Positions 1 to 11,776 of a DNA stretch of 64,000 bases are shown here, piece after piece. Each line of letters opens with the position of its first letter. The first letter of the stretch is position 1. The stretch lies in contig OU452198.1 of the NCBI GenBank assembly GCA_911728435.2, positions 18,448,001 to 18,512,000 of the forward strand, read 5' to 3'. Origin of the DNA: Apoderus coryli (lineage: Eukaryota; Arthropoda; Insecta; Coleoptera; Attelabidae). The notes beneath the pieces were generated by a model. The model worked only from the letters and a program-made list of their open reading frames with translations, did no database searches and had not been told where the DNA came from. The position numbers were made by a program, and so were the translations under genes.

Positions 1-2160
1 TTTATTTTTGCTCAAATAATTGAGTTATTGAAAAAATTCCATATCATCTGTATTTCATTAAATTCAATTCATTCAAAATCTGACAAAAATCATGAAAAGA
101 TGAGAAATTCGATTATGCCACACTTTATTTGAAGTTTTTCACCATCAACATAGTCCACTACATTTTCCTCAATAAATCCACACATTACACATGGAGCATT
201 ATTAGATACTTGATTTTCCAACAAATTTAATTTACTCAACTCCTACAATAATATGACAAATATGAAATCATTATTTTATCTAAAAAACTACTAATTATTA
301 TTATTTTACTACTATAGAAATAAACTAAATCTGACTTTTTAAATGACAGATTTGGCATTCTAATATTGATTTTTTACCGTTCTCTAGACATTTGTGGTGG
401 GAATTATGATTAATTTTTTTTAGATCGTTACGTTAAACGATAGCAATGTAAAAAACTAACCAAGTTATTATCTTTACATATGACAATAGATACGTAAACA
501 GCACATAATCACGGGAAATAATATTATATACTAGGAAAACATATAACATAATATTCAAATTACTGGTGCCAGTAGTCAATATTGTCCTTCACAACTTGTA
601 TTATACATAAAGTATCTTTAGAATTAAGTACTACACCAGTTTTTCAGATTGTTCCACAGTGTGGTTTCTCCAACATCAATGGAACCCTGCCCGGTGGGAC
701 TCTTGGTATAAATATAACCATTTTAATTCTTTTGCGTGATTCACTTTCTTAATTTCTCTAATTGTTTTTCAATAAAATTAAAATATTCAAATGCATCAAA
801 CAAAACTAGCATCACGTTAGAAATGTTAATTTTTAAAAACTATTTTTAAATCAAGTCAATAATGTAGTTCGGTTGTGAATATAATTCTTCAAAGTAGAGT
901 AAACCAATACACATTGTTTCCAATTCTCATACGCCCACACATATGAAAAGCAAAAGTATGTTTTGAATTTAGAAATTAAGGTTACGTTGTGAAATATTCA
1001 TACGACTGAATGGTTTATAAAGGAATGTTAAATAGTGCAAGTGATACAGAGCCTAATTGTTTATTTAGTGAAATTTAAATATTACTGGTCAAAATTATAA
1101 TTCAATACCAATTCAATGATAAATTTAATTTAACAACAATAACAATTAATTGTAAAATAATAATTGATATACAGTTTCTGCTTAAGCTTCAAATTTGAAA
1201 ATAATTTTTTCTACGACTGTCTTTAAATGCCTTTATTATATGTTCAATCATGATAAGGAAAAAAAGTTAGGTTATAATTAAGGCAAGGGTCCCCCCCGTT
1301 TACCCGCCTATGGTCAGCTTACGACATTTAACTAGGTGAATAAATATGCTACATTTGGTTAATTCATCTTTACTCGTTTCGAAAATATTTCAAAAAAATC
1401 ATCCTCAGGCAGTCATCTTTAACACCCTGTAGCTTTGTATATAAAGACTTTTCGAAAAATTACAATTTACGTTTTTTTCATGATGGGATGTCTCCAATTC
1501 GCTCACAAATTTTGACCATGTCTTTCTGAAACACCCTGTATAATATATCATGATTAACGTATTAACAGCTTATGTAGAAACAGATAAACAAAGGGTCTCG
1601 GAAAATTTTCAAACATGTTCTGTAACATAAAAACCAATGAAAATTTTTCTGAGAGTGCATTTTTCGTACCACCAAAGAGCAGCATCCGTTCCCTAAAACC
1701 GCAAAGCCCTTAATGCTAATGTTTTACTATTTTCTTACACAAAATTTAGTAAAGTTGAGAGCTTGTTGTTGTTCAACTTGAGTAAAATACACGTCTCTCG
1801 GTTAACCTTTAACTTAGCGGAGAGATAAAAACTGACCCCGATAGAGATTTTTGCATATAATCCAGTGGCGTAGTTAGATTTTATATGAGGAAAACGATTG
1901 CGGAGATATAAACCAATCTTTTGTTTTTTTTTAATTGCTCTATTTTTCTCTATTTTTGTCGGGCTTGTTATGTGCTTTCCAAAAAAATATATTTTTCATA
2001 TTTATTTCATTTCATAAATTTGTAAAAAAATCTTATAAACGGTCAGAATAGCCATGCGAAACAAACCAACGTTTGTATTTGTATTTGATTTTTTTTTTAA
2101 TTTTTTGAGTTATTGTTTTTGAACTGCCAACATTTGCAACTATCTCCTTGACTGATGTTG
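1..2160. other. A/T-rich non-coding DNA with dispersed repeats
   Basis: No coding stretch is recognised. A segment at about 345-480 (TTGGCATTCTAATATTGATT followed by TTTTACCGTTCTC) recurs in diverged form at 32520-32660. A segment at 600-720 is a copy of dispersed repeat family A. Short CACCCTGTA motifs near 1421 and 1541 resemble the outer tips of the TA-inserting elements found elsewhere in the window. Confidence 0.6.
600..720 (-). repeat. Dispersed repeat family A, copy 1
   Basis: The string TTTTCAGATTGTTCCACAGT, then GGTTTCTCC and CCCGGTGGGA, matches 38560-38635. The same family appears, in different parts, at 12840-12990, 13330-13560 and 36670-36960. Shared words include CAGACAGACAG, GACTTCAAAATGG and TTTTTTTAGCGC. 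No protein is visible, so it is probably a non-autonomous element of unknown class. Confidence 0.6.
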
Positions 2161-2184
2161 CACTACACGGCCTTCTTAATATTA

Positions 2185-3080
2185 CGAGGGTTGCGTTTTA
2201 TATTTCGGGATTTGGCAACCCTGGTGTTGCAATCTGGCAACTGACAGCTCTATCGTAAAGTTGGACATTTTTGAGGTTATACGTACTCAGAACGTTTTGA
2301 CCAGCATACATTCAATATTGTATAAAAATTTGACGGTCAAAAAAAATTTGTTCACGTTGGATCCCACACAATTTGTCAATCGCTCAAAAAAAGGCTCGTG
2401 TCGATTGGTCGAAAGAAATGCTCAAAAAATACGATCGCGGTGCTTCGAAACACGTCTATGACATCGTGACAGTTGATGAATCGTGGATTTACGCATATGA
2501 GCCCGAAAATAAACAGCAGTCGACTATATGGGTGTTTCAAGATGAGCCAAATCCAAAAAAAGTTGTTCGCGCACGAAGCACTTCCAAGCAAATGGTCGCC
2601 TGTTTTTTCGGAAACATTGGACATGTCGCAACCGTATCACTAGAGCAACGCAGTACAGTTAATTCTGAGTGGTACACAACCATTTGTACGCCAGTTGTCT
2701 TCCAAGAAATCAGGAAAGCCAACCGCCGAAGACGGATCGGCTCAAACAATTGCATTTTGGAGCACCCAAAACATCGATTTGATGAGTCATCCGCCGTATA
2801 GTCCTGACTTGGCACCGAGTGACTTCTTTTTATTCCCGTACGTAAAAAACAAACTGAGAGGTCAACGTTTTTTGACACTTGAAGAAGCGGTTGCTGCATT
2901 CAGAATGCATGTTTTGGAGATACCTCAATCAGAATGACAAAAGTGCTTCGACAATTGGTTCTAACGCATGCAAAAGTGTATAGATCTTCATGGGGAATAT
3001 TTTGAAAAACAATAAAGTGATTTTCGATGATTAATATTTGTTTTTGTTTTCTAATCCCGAAATATGAAAGGCAACCCTCG
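2185..3080 (+). mobile_element. mariner (DD34D) element, internally deleted, with TA target duplication
   Basis: Terminal inverted repeats of about 28 bp begin CGAGGGTTGC and contain ATATTTCGGGA at both ends with two mismatches. A TA dinucleotide flanks each end (2183-2184 and 3081-3082), the mariner target signature. The element is 896 bp against about 1.3 kb for full-length mariners. The missing part encodes the DNA-binding N-terminus. Preserved ends mean it could have been mobilised in trans, but the internal gene is dead. Confidence 0.9.
2373..2937 (+). pseudogene. mariner transposase, C-terminal catalytic half, frameshifted
   Basis: The remnant encodes part of the DDD catalytic domain that would cut and join transposon ends. 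The first aspartate lies in TVDESWIYAYEPE (about 2470) and the third in the mariner signature YSPDLAPSDFFLFP (about 2800-2835), where D3 is in APSD. The region around the second aspartate is corrupted and the frame changes near 2695-2750, so the two halves lie in different frames. The N-terminal helix-turn-helix domains are absent, matching the short element. The family call is secure from motifs; loss of function is certain. Confidence 0.9.
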
Positions 3081-3425
3081 TAGTAATTTGAATACTTACA
3101 CACTATAACCAACAAATAATTATTATTGTATTGATTGTCACTTCTGACAGGTGGCAAGAGATGTATTTGGCGTTTTTGCAATCATGGCTATCCTGATTCT
3201 GTCTGACTATGTGATTTTCTTATAAATTTATGAAACACGCTTATAACTTTTAAGCTAATGAACACAAATATAAAGAACTATATATTTTTGGAAAACTCAT
3301 AATAAGCCCTACAAAAATAGAGAAAAATACGTTTACAAGATGATGGCATTACATTTAAAATTCGACGTATTATTTTTGTGAAATAATCATGAATAATTAT
3401 TATAATTAATTATAATTAATAAAGA

Positions 3426-3885
3426 GCATTTCAGATAATGATCTTTTTTGGTAATTAACCTCACGATCAAGGATTCTAACGCTATTGAAGTCAAAATCGT
3501 TGTATCTTAGAGACTTTTTATTTTTTGTCATGCCAACATAAACACTATCGCAAGACGCACACTAATATTGTGACGTACTCAAAGAAGAAAGTACAGCACC
3601 TTTTCACTAACTTGAAGGATAGGACAGCGCTACAAAATATATCTGAAGTGGTTTATTTGATACCGTGTGCGTCTTGCGATAGTGTTTATGTTGGCATGAC
3701 AAAAAATAAATTGTCTCTAAGATTGAAGCAGCATGCAAATGATTGTCATCCTGGTAAGATAGATTCTCTTTCAAAGACAGCCCTTGCAGCACACCACTTT
3801 CAGACACACAACGATTTTGACTTCAATAGCGTTAGAATCCTTCATCGTGAGGTTAATTACCAAAAAAGATCATTATCTGAAATGC
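3426..3885. repeat. Inverted partial duplication of a Penelope-like fragment
   Basis: Bases 3426-3503 are the reverse complement of about 3808-3885, and about 3504-3557 are the reverse complement of about 3667-3722. The left arm lacks the roughly 85 bp present between these blocks on the right. The arms flank a spacer of about 110 bp and can fold back. An open frame beginning at 3525 starts inside the inverted arm, so its first residues are an artefact of the inversion. Confidence 0.85.
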
Positions 3886-3977
3886 AATTTACTAATAAGT
3901 TCCGAGACAAGTCCCTAAATTATAGAACTGATACAATGAATTTGAGCATTATTTATTCAGGTTTGTTGTCATGCTAA
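3558..3977 (+). pseudogene. Penelope-like element GIY-YIG endonuclease fragment
   Basis: This is the C-terminal endonuclease domain of a Penelope-like retroelement, which nicks target DNA for reverse transcription. The GIY-type segment VVYLIPC precedes VYVG, then LSLRLKQH, where the conserved arginine sits, and a C-terminal part resembling the family block TALAAHHFQTHNDFDF. No reverse-transcriptase domain is found upstream, so only the 3' end remains, followed by a stop near 3975. The usable frame starts only after the inverted arm. The assignment rests on motif order and spacing. Confidence 0.75.
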
Positions 3978-4740
3978 CGGATGTATGGATGTTCACTCAG
4001 ATCTCGTTTGTTTTGGATATAACACTGAAAAAAATATTGTACGTAAAACCAATGAATGGTTGTCATAAATATTTTGAACATTAATATTATGAATTGGTCA
4101 CTATTACAATGAATTTTGATCATAAATTAATACTTTCATACATAGAAACAATGTACGATGAAACATTAATCAATAAATGCAAGACATCGAAAATTTATGT
4201 TTTTTTTCATCAATATAATGTCACTATTTATTGCTTCAATGTTTTAAATTTATTAATTTATGCTCTTCGCCTTTAACACAATAATTTGTAAATCATACAC
4301 CTATGAACAGCGAACATAAAAACTAATAAACGATCATCGTTGATTCAATGGATGCTAAGCATTAATTTTACGAACCTAACCATTAAATTCTGAATAACGC
4401 GCGTAAATCAATGCACCCGGACCATAGACTGAATACTCAAAACATTGACATTATAACATTCTCATAGACTTTTTGTTTACGCGTCCTTTTTGTTTTGTTT
4501 AGTTAAATGTATACAGTTGAAAAGTGAAGTGTGTTCCTAAATCTATTTTTAAAATTTGTTCCCAAATAATACAACAAATGTAGAAATATAAGGTAAGTAG
4601 TAATCCTTTTATATAAGTACCATTTAGTAAAGTACAAAACTAAAGTCAGTTTAAAACGAAAAAAAACACAGTGCGGTATTCCTTTGTAATGTTGAAAACC
4701 CGCCAATACGAGGGGAGAAATTTTATGGGCTCTTCATGGA
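3978..4740. other. A/T-rich stretch with faint repeat units
   Basis: No coding signal is credible here. Several segments (around 4090-4200 and 4290-4440) share words such as CATTAAT, TAACCATTAA and TTACGTA-like strings with the 65-bp tandem repeat at 6350-6650. They may be decayed members of the same array, but the similarity is too weak for a firm call. Confidence 0.4.
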
Positions 4741-4746
4741 TATTTA

Positions 4747-4929
4747 GTGCTATCCGCTAAGCTATGTTCCCAAGGTGCCAGTGGAAAGATAAGCCATTTA
4801 AAGTACACAATAAAAGACTCTCAAGAATCTTTTTTATTTTGTGCTAAAACAGTTCAAGAAATAGAAGAACATATAATAAACCTTAAAGGAAGAAAATCTG
4901 CAATTCAACCGTACTTATGGGTTCTATAA
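4747..4929 (+). CDS. Short unidentified ORF, 60 aa
   Basis: The frame begins MLSAKLCSQGASGKISHLKY and ends with a stop at 4929. It is mildly hydrophilic with an acidic patch (EIEEHI) and no recognisable motif. The phrasing looks protein-like rather than random, and the upstream bases (about 4690-4745) keep a related composition, so it may be the tail of an exon from a decayed transposable element. I do not recognise the family. There is no visible promoter or polyadenylation signal close by. Confidence 0.25.
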   Translation: MLSAKLCSQGASGKISHLKYTIKDSQESFLFCAKTVQEIEEHIINLKGRKSAIQPYLWVL

Positions 4930-5049
4930 ATCTATTCTAAAGGCGCACACTGTTTACTTAAAAACCTGTTATTTTGATTAATAATAGTAATATAATAAAT
5001 GACTTTATTGGGAACTTAGAAAAGTTACACAAAAGGCGAAGTCGATGCA

Positions 5050-5935
5050 CAGCCTCCTAGCTTAACATATTAGCAATACTAAAGATAACTGCATAATAAT
5101 AACAACAACAAAAACCCTTATACATAAAAAAGGCAATGATTCCTGGATGCCCTGCGGCACTACGCAATGTCCTGGGCCCAGACACTGCCGTTCCCAAAAT
5201 GACAACCTGACTTCTATCATTCACATATGTTCCGAGTAGAGACACAGCAGACTCCCCAAAGCCCAGGTAACCCACAATGGCCAGCAACAAACCATGACCA
5301 ATGCGGTCAAATGCCCCTTGCGTAGTCCAACAGCAGCAATGCCGTCAATCGACCCTGAGCTACCGCCCCCAATGCATCATCCAGTATTTTAAGTCATGTC
5401 GTGGAGCAACTGTGACCCTTACGGAACCCAGACTGGACCTCCGACAACAACCCATGCCCATCAAGATATGTTTTCATTTGATTGCAGATCACTCTCTCAA
5501 TAACCTTGGAGATCGCTGGGAGTATATTAATCGGTCTATAAGATCCTTAAATGTTGATGGAGTTTTAGTTTTGGAATTGGAATGACAATGGCTTCTTTCC
5601 AACATGTTGGGAAGTTCCTCGTTTCTATATAGTAATTAACTAGATGTTGTATAAAGGGTATTATACACGGACAACTACTACTACTAGCATATCAATACTG
5701 ATCATCTCACTGCCTACAGCATTTGACTGAATCTCAAGCAATGCATCAAGTATCTCCCCATGATCCACCATTGTAAATTCAAAGTTAATATCAGGCCTAA
5801 TTTTATTACCTACGTAAAAATTAATCGTTTCTGGGTCCGGATTGTTGGTAGAAGTGGCCACAAAAAAAATCATTAATATTATCAACATCATGAATAAAAG
5901 ACGGTATTGTGATATTTTCCCTTGCATAAATGTTT
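5050..5935 (-). pseudogene. Non-LTR retrotransposon reverse transcriptase fragment
   Basis: Reading the minus strand, 5927 to about 5690 encodes the linker before the fingers (NPDPETINFY, then EILDALLEIQSNAVGSEMIS). About 5600-5580 carries CWKEAIVIPIPK, and 5500-5400 carries VQSGFRKGHSCST, the classic palm entry. A stop follows, then LLLDYA and, after a frame change, RIGHGLLLAIVGYLGFGESA. The catalytic YADD region is lost beyond 5050. It resembles jockey/CR1/R1-type LINEs. Several stops and frame changes show it is dead, and no LINE 3' end is attached. Confidence 0.85.
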
Positions 5936-6349
5936 AGATCTCGTAATAATTTCCAATTTTGTTTAGAAGAATTTCCGCGGACTTTAGTTTCCAAATAGTT
6001 TTTTCTCCCTTTTCACCTCACACGACAGACGAATCTGACATGTTTAGCATTTAATATTAACTAAATTAAAAATAAAGCCTTTAGATTTCGAGTGTCGTAC
6101 AAATATGATTTAATTTATTTACAAAGCAGGTGTATCAAATCAATGGACGTACAGCAAGATAATTTTGAGTCTTATTTGGGCTTTTAAATTCTCTAACCAT
6201 TGGTACTAGTATATTTGAACCATACTGCACTTTGTAGTACACATAATACATATGTACCTATATGCTCGCGATTATTGATTGAATACAGAACAATAATCTC
6301 AATCTTTCGTAATAATAATTTCCGGCAAAAACAATTACGTAAAACAATT

Positions 6350-6650
6350 ATTATAACCCAATGTAATAATCAGCTAACATTGGTTTAACGTACAAAAGTC
6401 ATAGATTCATGTTTCTCGTTCGTAACATTAATAACCTTCAGACATCGGTTTAATGTACAAAAGTCATAGATTAATGTTCATCGTTCGTAACATTAATAAC
6501 CAGCTAACATCGGTTTTACGTATTGGAGACATAAACTAATCTTCATCGATCGTAACATTAACAACCTGGTAACATCGTTTTAACGTACAGGAGTTATAAA
6601 ATAATGTCCATCATTCGTAAGATCAATAACCGGCGAGCATAAATTTATGT
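6350..6650 (+). repeat. Tandem repeat, about 65-bp period, 4-5 units
   Basis: The anchor word ACATYGGTTTWACGTA starts at about 6376, 6442, 6507 and 6572, giving spacings of 66, 65 and 65 bp. Each unit also carries TTCRTNCGTAACATTAATAACC. The last unit decays after 6620. It is a short satellite-like array with no coding potential. Confidence 0.85.
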
Positions 6651-8340
6651 TCTTTATTTATTAATTCAACGTACAGAATTCGCTACCGAATTTATGTACG
6701 AACGTTCATTGTATTAATGTCATCCATCATCGGCTCAAATTTAATGTTGACATTCATTGATTTGAAGCACTTTTTTATTAATATCACGTACCTTTTCGGT
6801 TCAGTGAAGTGTATAGTTATTTTTATTTTTTGATTGTACCTCATATATATTGAATGAATAGCAGTACCTACTATGTCTAGTGCCTTAGATGATAAGTTTT
6901 AAATATTAGAGTTTTTGTAAATTAAAGAAAAACCAATTCTATTTTATTTTATTCCAATAGTGCTGCTAGACGAGATATTTTATACCTACATGTTGTGATG
7001 GATATTTGTTGTACCATTTTAAGTTTAATGTTGTTATGTGTATGTTTTCTTAGATCAAGACTAAATAAGATAATTAGTTGACTGATTTCCTATTGTATTA
7101 TACTGATTTTATTTAGTTATATTTGATTATATAGGCCCTGAAGAAGTTCACGTACATTGAAAGGTTTTATTTATTTGTCCAATATCGACAATCCCTGTTA
7201 CCAGTTAAATTTCTTGGACACAATTCGGTGCACTTCTTATTTTAATTTAGGTATTTCATAATACCAAAAATTGGTGTAATTTACGAGGTAATATTGCCAA
7301 TTAATTAAGTTATCGGGTAGATATTTAAGCCAAGACTGTTGTTGTATGATCAATTTTTAGAAAATAAATAATGCACTGCTACCTAATCTAATACATAATA
7401 ACTAAAATTACCAAATTCCCATTCATACTATTATCATTTTAACTGATAGATTACGAATTTCTTTATATGCACATTATTTATAAAAATACATCCATGATTT
7501 AATTTTAATAGGTAGCATATTATATCACATGACAAAAAACACACACAATTTTTGTATTAAACACTTTGGAATAAATGCACTTTTTTCAGAAACAAATCAT
7601 CTACTTTATCCACATACATACATACATTATGTCACCAACCGCGACCACGATAAAGAATAATAGTGGCACACAAAAAAATAAATAGGGCTGTTCTCATACC
7701 CGCTTACTACTCGTGTACTGATTATTAAAATGAGAACCGTAAATTTTTCGGAGCACTGTGTAGAAGGCCATGGATAGATTGTGAAATAGACTTATTGTTA
7801 TTTTAGGTGTGAGAGTGAAATGGCTAGTGGCGTTGATAATTTTTTCTTTTTTAGAGGGTAAACGAGACGCAGGCGTCGCGTCGCCAGTGCCGTTATGCTG
7901 TGTTTCGTTACAGGGCCGGCGTAAGGATGACAGAAACTTGTTTTTAACCAACAAGTGTATCTTTCGCCTATCACTATTAGTAATAAAGTAGGTAGTTGAA
8001 TACACACAACACAAATTGGTACGTCAAGGTTCAATTCTCTCGTGAAAAATAATTATGAAATGTTTCGAGGTTTTAAAACTACATCATCATAAAATGAACC
8101 ATAAATGTAACCCAAGCTACTGATGATAAAATATATAATAGGTTCCGAAACAAGTTTGCCATTATGAACAGCACATTTCAAGATTAAACATACATAAATT
8201 TTGATTTTGAGGTAACATGATTGAAATAAAATGTTTATTTCCCGTGATATAAACTGAGTATGTATTGTTAAACTGTCATTATTGTTACACAGTATCAAAC
8301 ATCTTGTGGTCCATGACAATTGTTGACTGCGATTCTTTAC
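6651..8340. other. Non-coding A/T-rich DNA with a possible hAT end
   Basis: Nothing coding is convincing. At 7911 the string CAGGGCCGGCGTAAGG resembles the outer tip of hAT-superfamily elements, and the local base composition (7870-7935) is richer in G+C than its surroundings. No matching opposite end was found, so this is at most a truncated piece. A CCCTGAAGAAG string at 7137 vaguely resembles a Penelope-like tail. Confidence 0.4.
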
Positions 8341-8734
8341 AATAGCAGCGTAATATACAGGGTTATTCACGCCATACGACACGGAATAGTGTGACTAAAC
8401 TATTTAATTTCCTGAAAGTTTTATTCATGAATTCGATCAAAATGATTTATGGCTACACTTTAAAAATATTGCGAATCTATACAGGGTGTCCCAAATATAA
8501 GAAATGAACCAAAGTTGTGTTTTTTTAAATGGAATGCCGTGTAACTTTCATTAAAGTACATCTCACCTAAACCTGACAGTTTTTTAAATATTTTAATTTT
8601 TATAAAAATATAGACATAATTTGAATGACAAAATTCACACCTATTCGTTTGTTCTTTTTAAGCCAGTCTGGTCTGATAAATGTACCCACTCACCATTTGT
8701 TACGCCAAATATAAAAAACCGTTAATACTAAATA

Positions 8735-9645
8735 CAGGGTGTCCAATAATATAAGTTATATGAACGTAAAGTTTAATTCTAAATAACTTGTTTATTTCAA
8801 ATGGAACACCCAGCATATAAGGTCAAAATTAGATGCACAAGGTAATTATCTGTCAAATATTATAATACTTTCCTATGGATAACTCTTGACGTTTTCGTGA
8901 AAAATGCACATATTCATAATATTAGGCGAATTTTTAATTGAATCTCTTAGTTTCATGTAGACCACCCTGTACTTGATGATGCAAAAATTAAAGTTAAATT
9001 AAAGTTTTCTTATAGATATGTATACTTATCTTTAATTTTGCGTGTTGAATTTTGTAGACTCTGTTATTTTTTAAATATATGGTTCTCATAGCTCATAGCT
9101 GACTTGATAAATATTATAATTTTGAAAAATTCTTCCTATTACTACCAATATGTGCTTTTTCCATGCAAAATTAAAAATATACATATCTATAGGAAAACCT
9201 TATAGTGATTAATAGATAATTAATTTCATCATCAAATACAAGGTTCAATTAAAAATTCGCCTAATATTATGAATATGGGCATTTTCCACGAAAACGTCTA
9301 GCTATCTATAGAAAATTCTTCCTATTATTACCAATATGTGTGCCTCTTCGATGCAAGATGAAAGATATACATATCTATAGGAAAACTTTACATTAACTTT
9401 AATTTTTGCATCATCAAATACAGGGTGGTCTACATGAAACTAAGAGATTCAATTAAAAATTCGCCTAATATTATGAATATGTGCATTTTCCACGAAAACG
9501 TGTAGATTTATCCATAAGAAAGTATTATAATATTTGACAGATAATTACTTTGTGCATCTAATTTTGACCTTATATGCTGGGTGTTCCATTTGAAATAAAC
9601 AAGTTATTTAGAATTAAACTTTACGTTCATAAAACTTATTATATA
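8735..9645. mobile_element. Foldback (long inverted repeat) element with CAGGGTGTCC tip
   Basis: The left arm (about 8735-8985) is the near-perfect inverse of the right arm (about 9412-9645): both contain CGTAAAGTTTAATTCTAAAT, ATAAGGTCAAAATTAGATGC and, innermost, a CAGGGTGGTCTACATG block. The left tip is CAGGGTGTCC after TA; the right tip has lost it. The central 420 bp holds further shorter inverted pieces around ATACATATCTATAGGAAAAC. There is no ORF, so this is a non-autonomous element of the kind mobilised by TA-targeting transposases. Confidence 0.8.
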
Positions 9646-9649
9646 TTAG

Positions 9650-10135
9650 TGGTTCAATTGTCAGTCTCTTAGCTACAAAAAAAAATAAAGAAAAATTAAA
9701 CTCTATAATAGCTAAATTTATAGATTTTTCCGCCTTCGTTTGCTGATGAAAAACACATTCTTCCATTTACTAAGAATTGTCCTCACCATTGGCTTATGGC
9801 GTTCCTCTTCACCGATCTTTGTTCAGACTTTACCTCTACCATTTCCTTTTGCTAACATCGACTAGAGATAAAAATGCCGTCGACCGAAATATTAAAATAA
9901 CACATAAAAAAGATGTTTATATCTGAATGACAGCTATTTATTTTCTTTACTCCTTTTTATTTTATGTTGTATACGTTCAAATTATTTACTTTATTCGAGT
10001 AGTATATAGCAACAAACCATAAGATGTTTAATGTATATATTATCTATAACTACACGGTATACAGTTTGTTAAATATTTAGATATAATTGACTTTCTATAC
10101 TACACATTTGAAATAATTCTGGAAATAACAAGTTT
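9650..10135. other. Unassigned A/T-rich spacer
   Basis: I see no gene, repeat or element end in this stretch apart from simple A/T-rich sequence. Confidence 0.5.
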
Positions 10136-10139
10136 GCCA

Positions 10140-10945
10140 ATATACAATTCCCCACCCTTTGGGGGTAGAATCTACGACCACAAATAAGACGAAAATCACT
10201 TGTCAAAATTTCGAAAAATGTCTCCTTATGGAATTATGATTAGTTTGAATATATTGAAATCAGGCAAATCTTTCACTTGGAAGTATTAATTTACATCTAT
10301 TCATCTTTGATAAAGACAGAATAGTAAATTTTGAATGTCAAAGTCAAGTTGTCATATAAATCGTAATCTGCAGTGAAAAATTGAAAAAGTGCGATTCAAG
10401 TATATTTAGACATGATTAAATTACTTTGTAACAATAATGCCCGTGCCGCAGAACGTCTGTACCGCGAACATTTTCAACTAGGCGGCACCCAGATCATAAG
10501 GCAATAAGTGCTGTTGAAAATCGCCTTCTTGAAACTGGGTGCTTTGCACCACGGAAGCCTAGAACACTTAGATGGGAACAGGAATACCAATTACTTCACG
10601 ACATTGAACAAGATCCGTCAATGAGCACCAGAATTATGAGAAATAATCGTCACCATCCACGTAGCAACATACACAAATTCATGCAAAAAGAAAATCTGCA
10701 TCCTTATTATCTAAAGCCGGTTTAAGAGTTGCATCCTATGGGGATAGTGAGTTGCGTTAACGATTTTGTAGATTTTTTTACATTTCCTGGACGCAAATGA
10801 AGACTGTTCTAAACAAGTACTGTAGAGTGATGAAGCCCATTTTAACCAGCAAATGAGTGTTCAATCAGCACAACTTGCATTTTTGGAATCACGAAAATCA
10901 TATAAACAAGCACGTTGAAGCTTAAATAGAGAAAAAGGATAATAC
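10140..10945 (+). pseudogene. DD41D-type transposase, N-terminal part, in a truncated element
   Basis: The first 190 bp (ATTCCCCACCCTTTGGGGGT onward) match the terminal region of the element at 54219, but the outer CAGGGTGTCCC tip is missing. From about 10410 a decayed frame encodes the DNA-binding portion (NNNARAAERLYREHFQ, then RKPRTLRWEQEYQLLHDIEQ). A stop follows HPYYLKPV at 10725, and past 10830 only fragments related to the catalytic start remain. The element is cut off where a different transposon begins near 10948. The family assignment comes from shared ends with 54219-55345. Confidence 0.75.
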
Positions 10946-10949
10946 TAGG

Positions 10950-11776
10950 TAGGCCAAAAGAAATCACCCTATTGGAAGATGCTCTCATTTTTGCAAATGG
11001 CCGCCAATGTCAAATCTGTTTTGACATTTGTGGACTAGACAGATGCAGTATACAAGTGAACAAGCCATGGAGCGATACACTTCCCAAGAACGCGGAATCA
11101 TCGTGTCTATTTTTTTGCGTGAATTCCGTCGCCGATTCCCCGGCCGTCCGACACCGCCTGCGCAAACACTGCGCCGTTTGGCCACCAACCTTGAAGAGTA
11201 TGGGACCACACGAGAAGGTGCCAAGAGTGGCCGGCCTCGGATCGCCCGTTCTACCGAGGATATCGCCGCTGTTGCCGAGGATGTCGAGCTGTCGCCGGAA
11301 ACATCGACCAGACATCGATCAGCCGGACGTATCTAAGGCGAATTTTGGTCAAAGACCAGCGCATGTTCCCGTACAAGGTCCAGTCCGTGCATCAGCTGCT
11401 GCCTGCCGCCCGCCAAACGCGCGTAAGCTACGCCCAAGCCATCCTCAATCTCGAGGAAAAAGTGGACGATTTTTCGACCAAAATCATAATGAGCGATGAG
11501 GCGCATTTCGACCTCAGCGGTTACGTGAACAAGCAAAACTATCGCTTCTGGGGCATCGAAAATCCACAAGTGATGCACGGGAGCCATTACACGCGCTCAA
11601 AGTGACTGCACGCTGTTCATGCTGGAGGAGTCATCGGGCCATTTTTTTTTCGAGAATGTCGCTGGCTAAACGACAACAGTTGACTGTGCGCGCTATAGGG
11701 CCATGTTGACCGAGTTTTTTCTGCCGCAATTGGACGAATTAGGACTGAGGGACATGTGGTTCCAACAGGACGGAGT
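10950..11776 (+). pseudogene. GC-rich DD41D-like transposase, frameshifted and truncated
   Basis: A frame from the ATG at 11067 encodes MERYTSQERGIIVSIFLREF, the HTH domain, then RRLATNLEEYGTTREGAKSG. A frame change near 11300 leads to LRRILVKDQRMFPYKVQS and the first catalytic aspartate in IIMSDEAHFDLSGYVNKQ (about 11490). Further frame changes near 11600 precede LTEFFLPQLDELGL and the second aspartate in MWFQQDG (about 11770). The sequence then breaks abruptly into another transposon. Codon use is much richer in G+C than every neighbour, which suggests a relatively recent arrival from a compositionally different source, though I cannot prove transfer. Confidence 0.85.

Noticed and set aside
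7137..7168. CCTGAAGAAG ... GAAAGG as a Penelope-like tail ribozyme
   Set aside because: No helix II pairing and no cleavage-site context can be formed.
7694..8014. 106-codon minus-strand frame and an overlapping plus-strand frame with a signal-peptide-like start
   Set aside because: The plus frame begins with GTG in an eukaryotic context and no domain is visible in either. The GC-rich patch is better explained by a hAT-like end.
8120..8135. CTGATGA string as a further hammerhead candidate
   Set aside because: No GAAA segment or complementary stems follow. The same applies to strings at 18356 and 12130.
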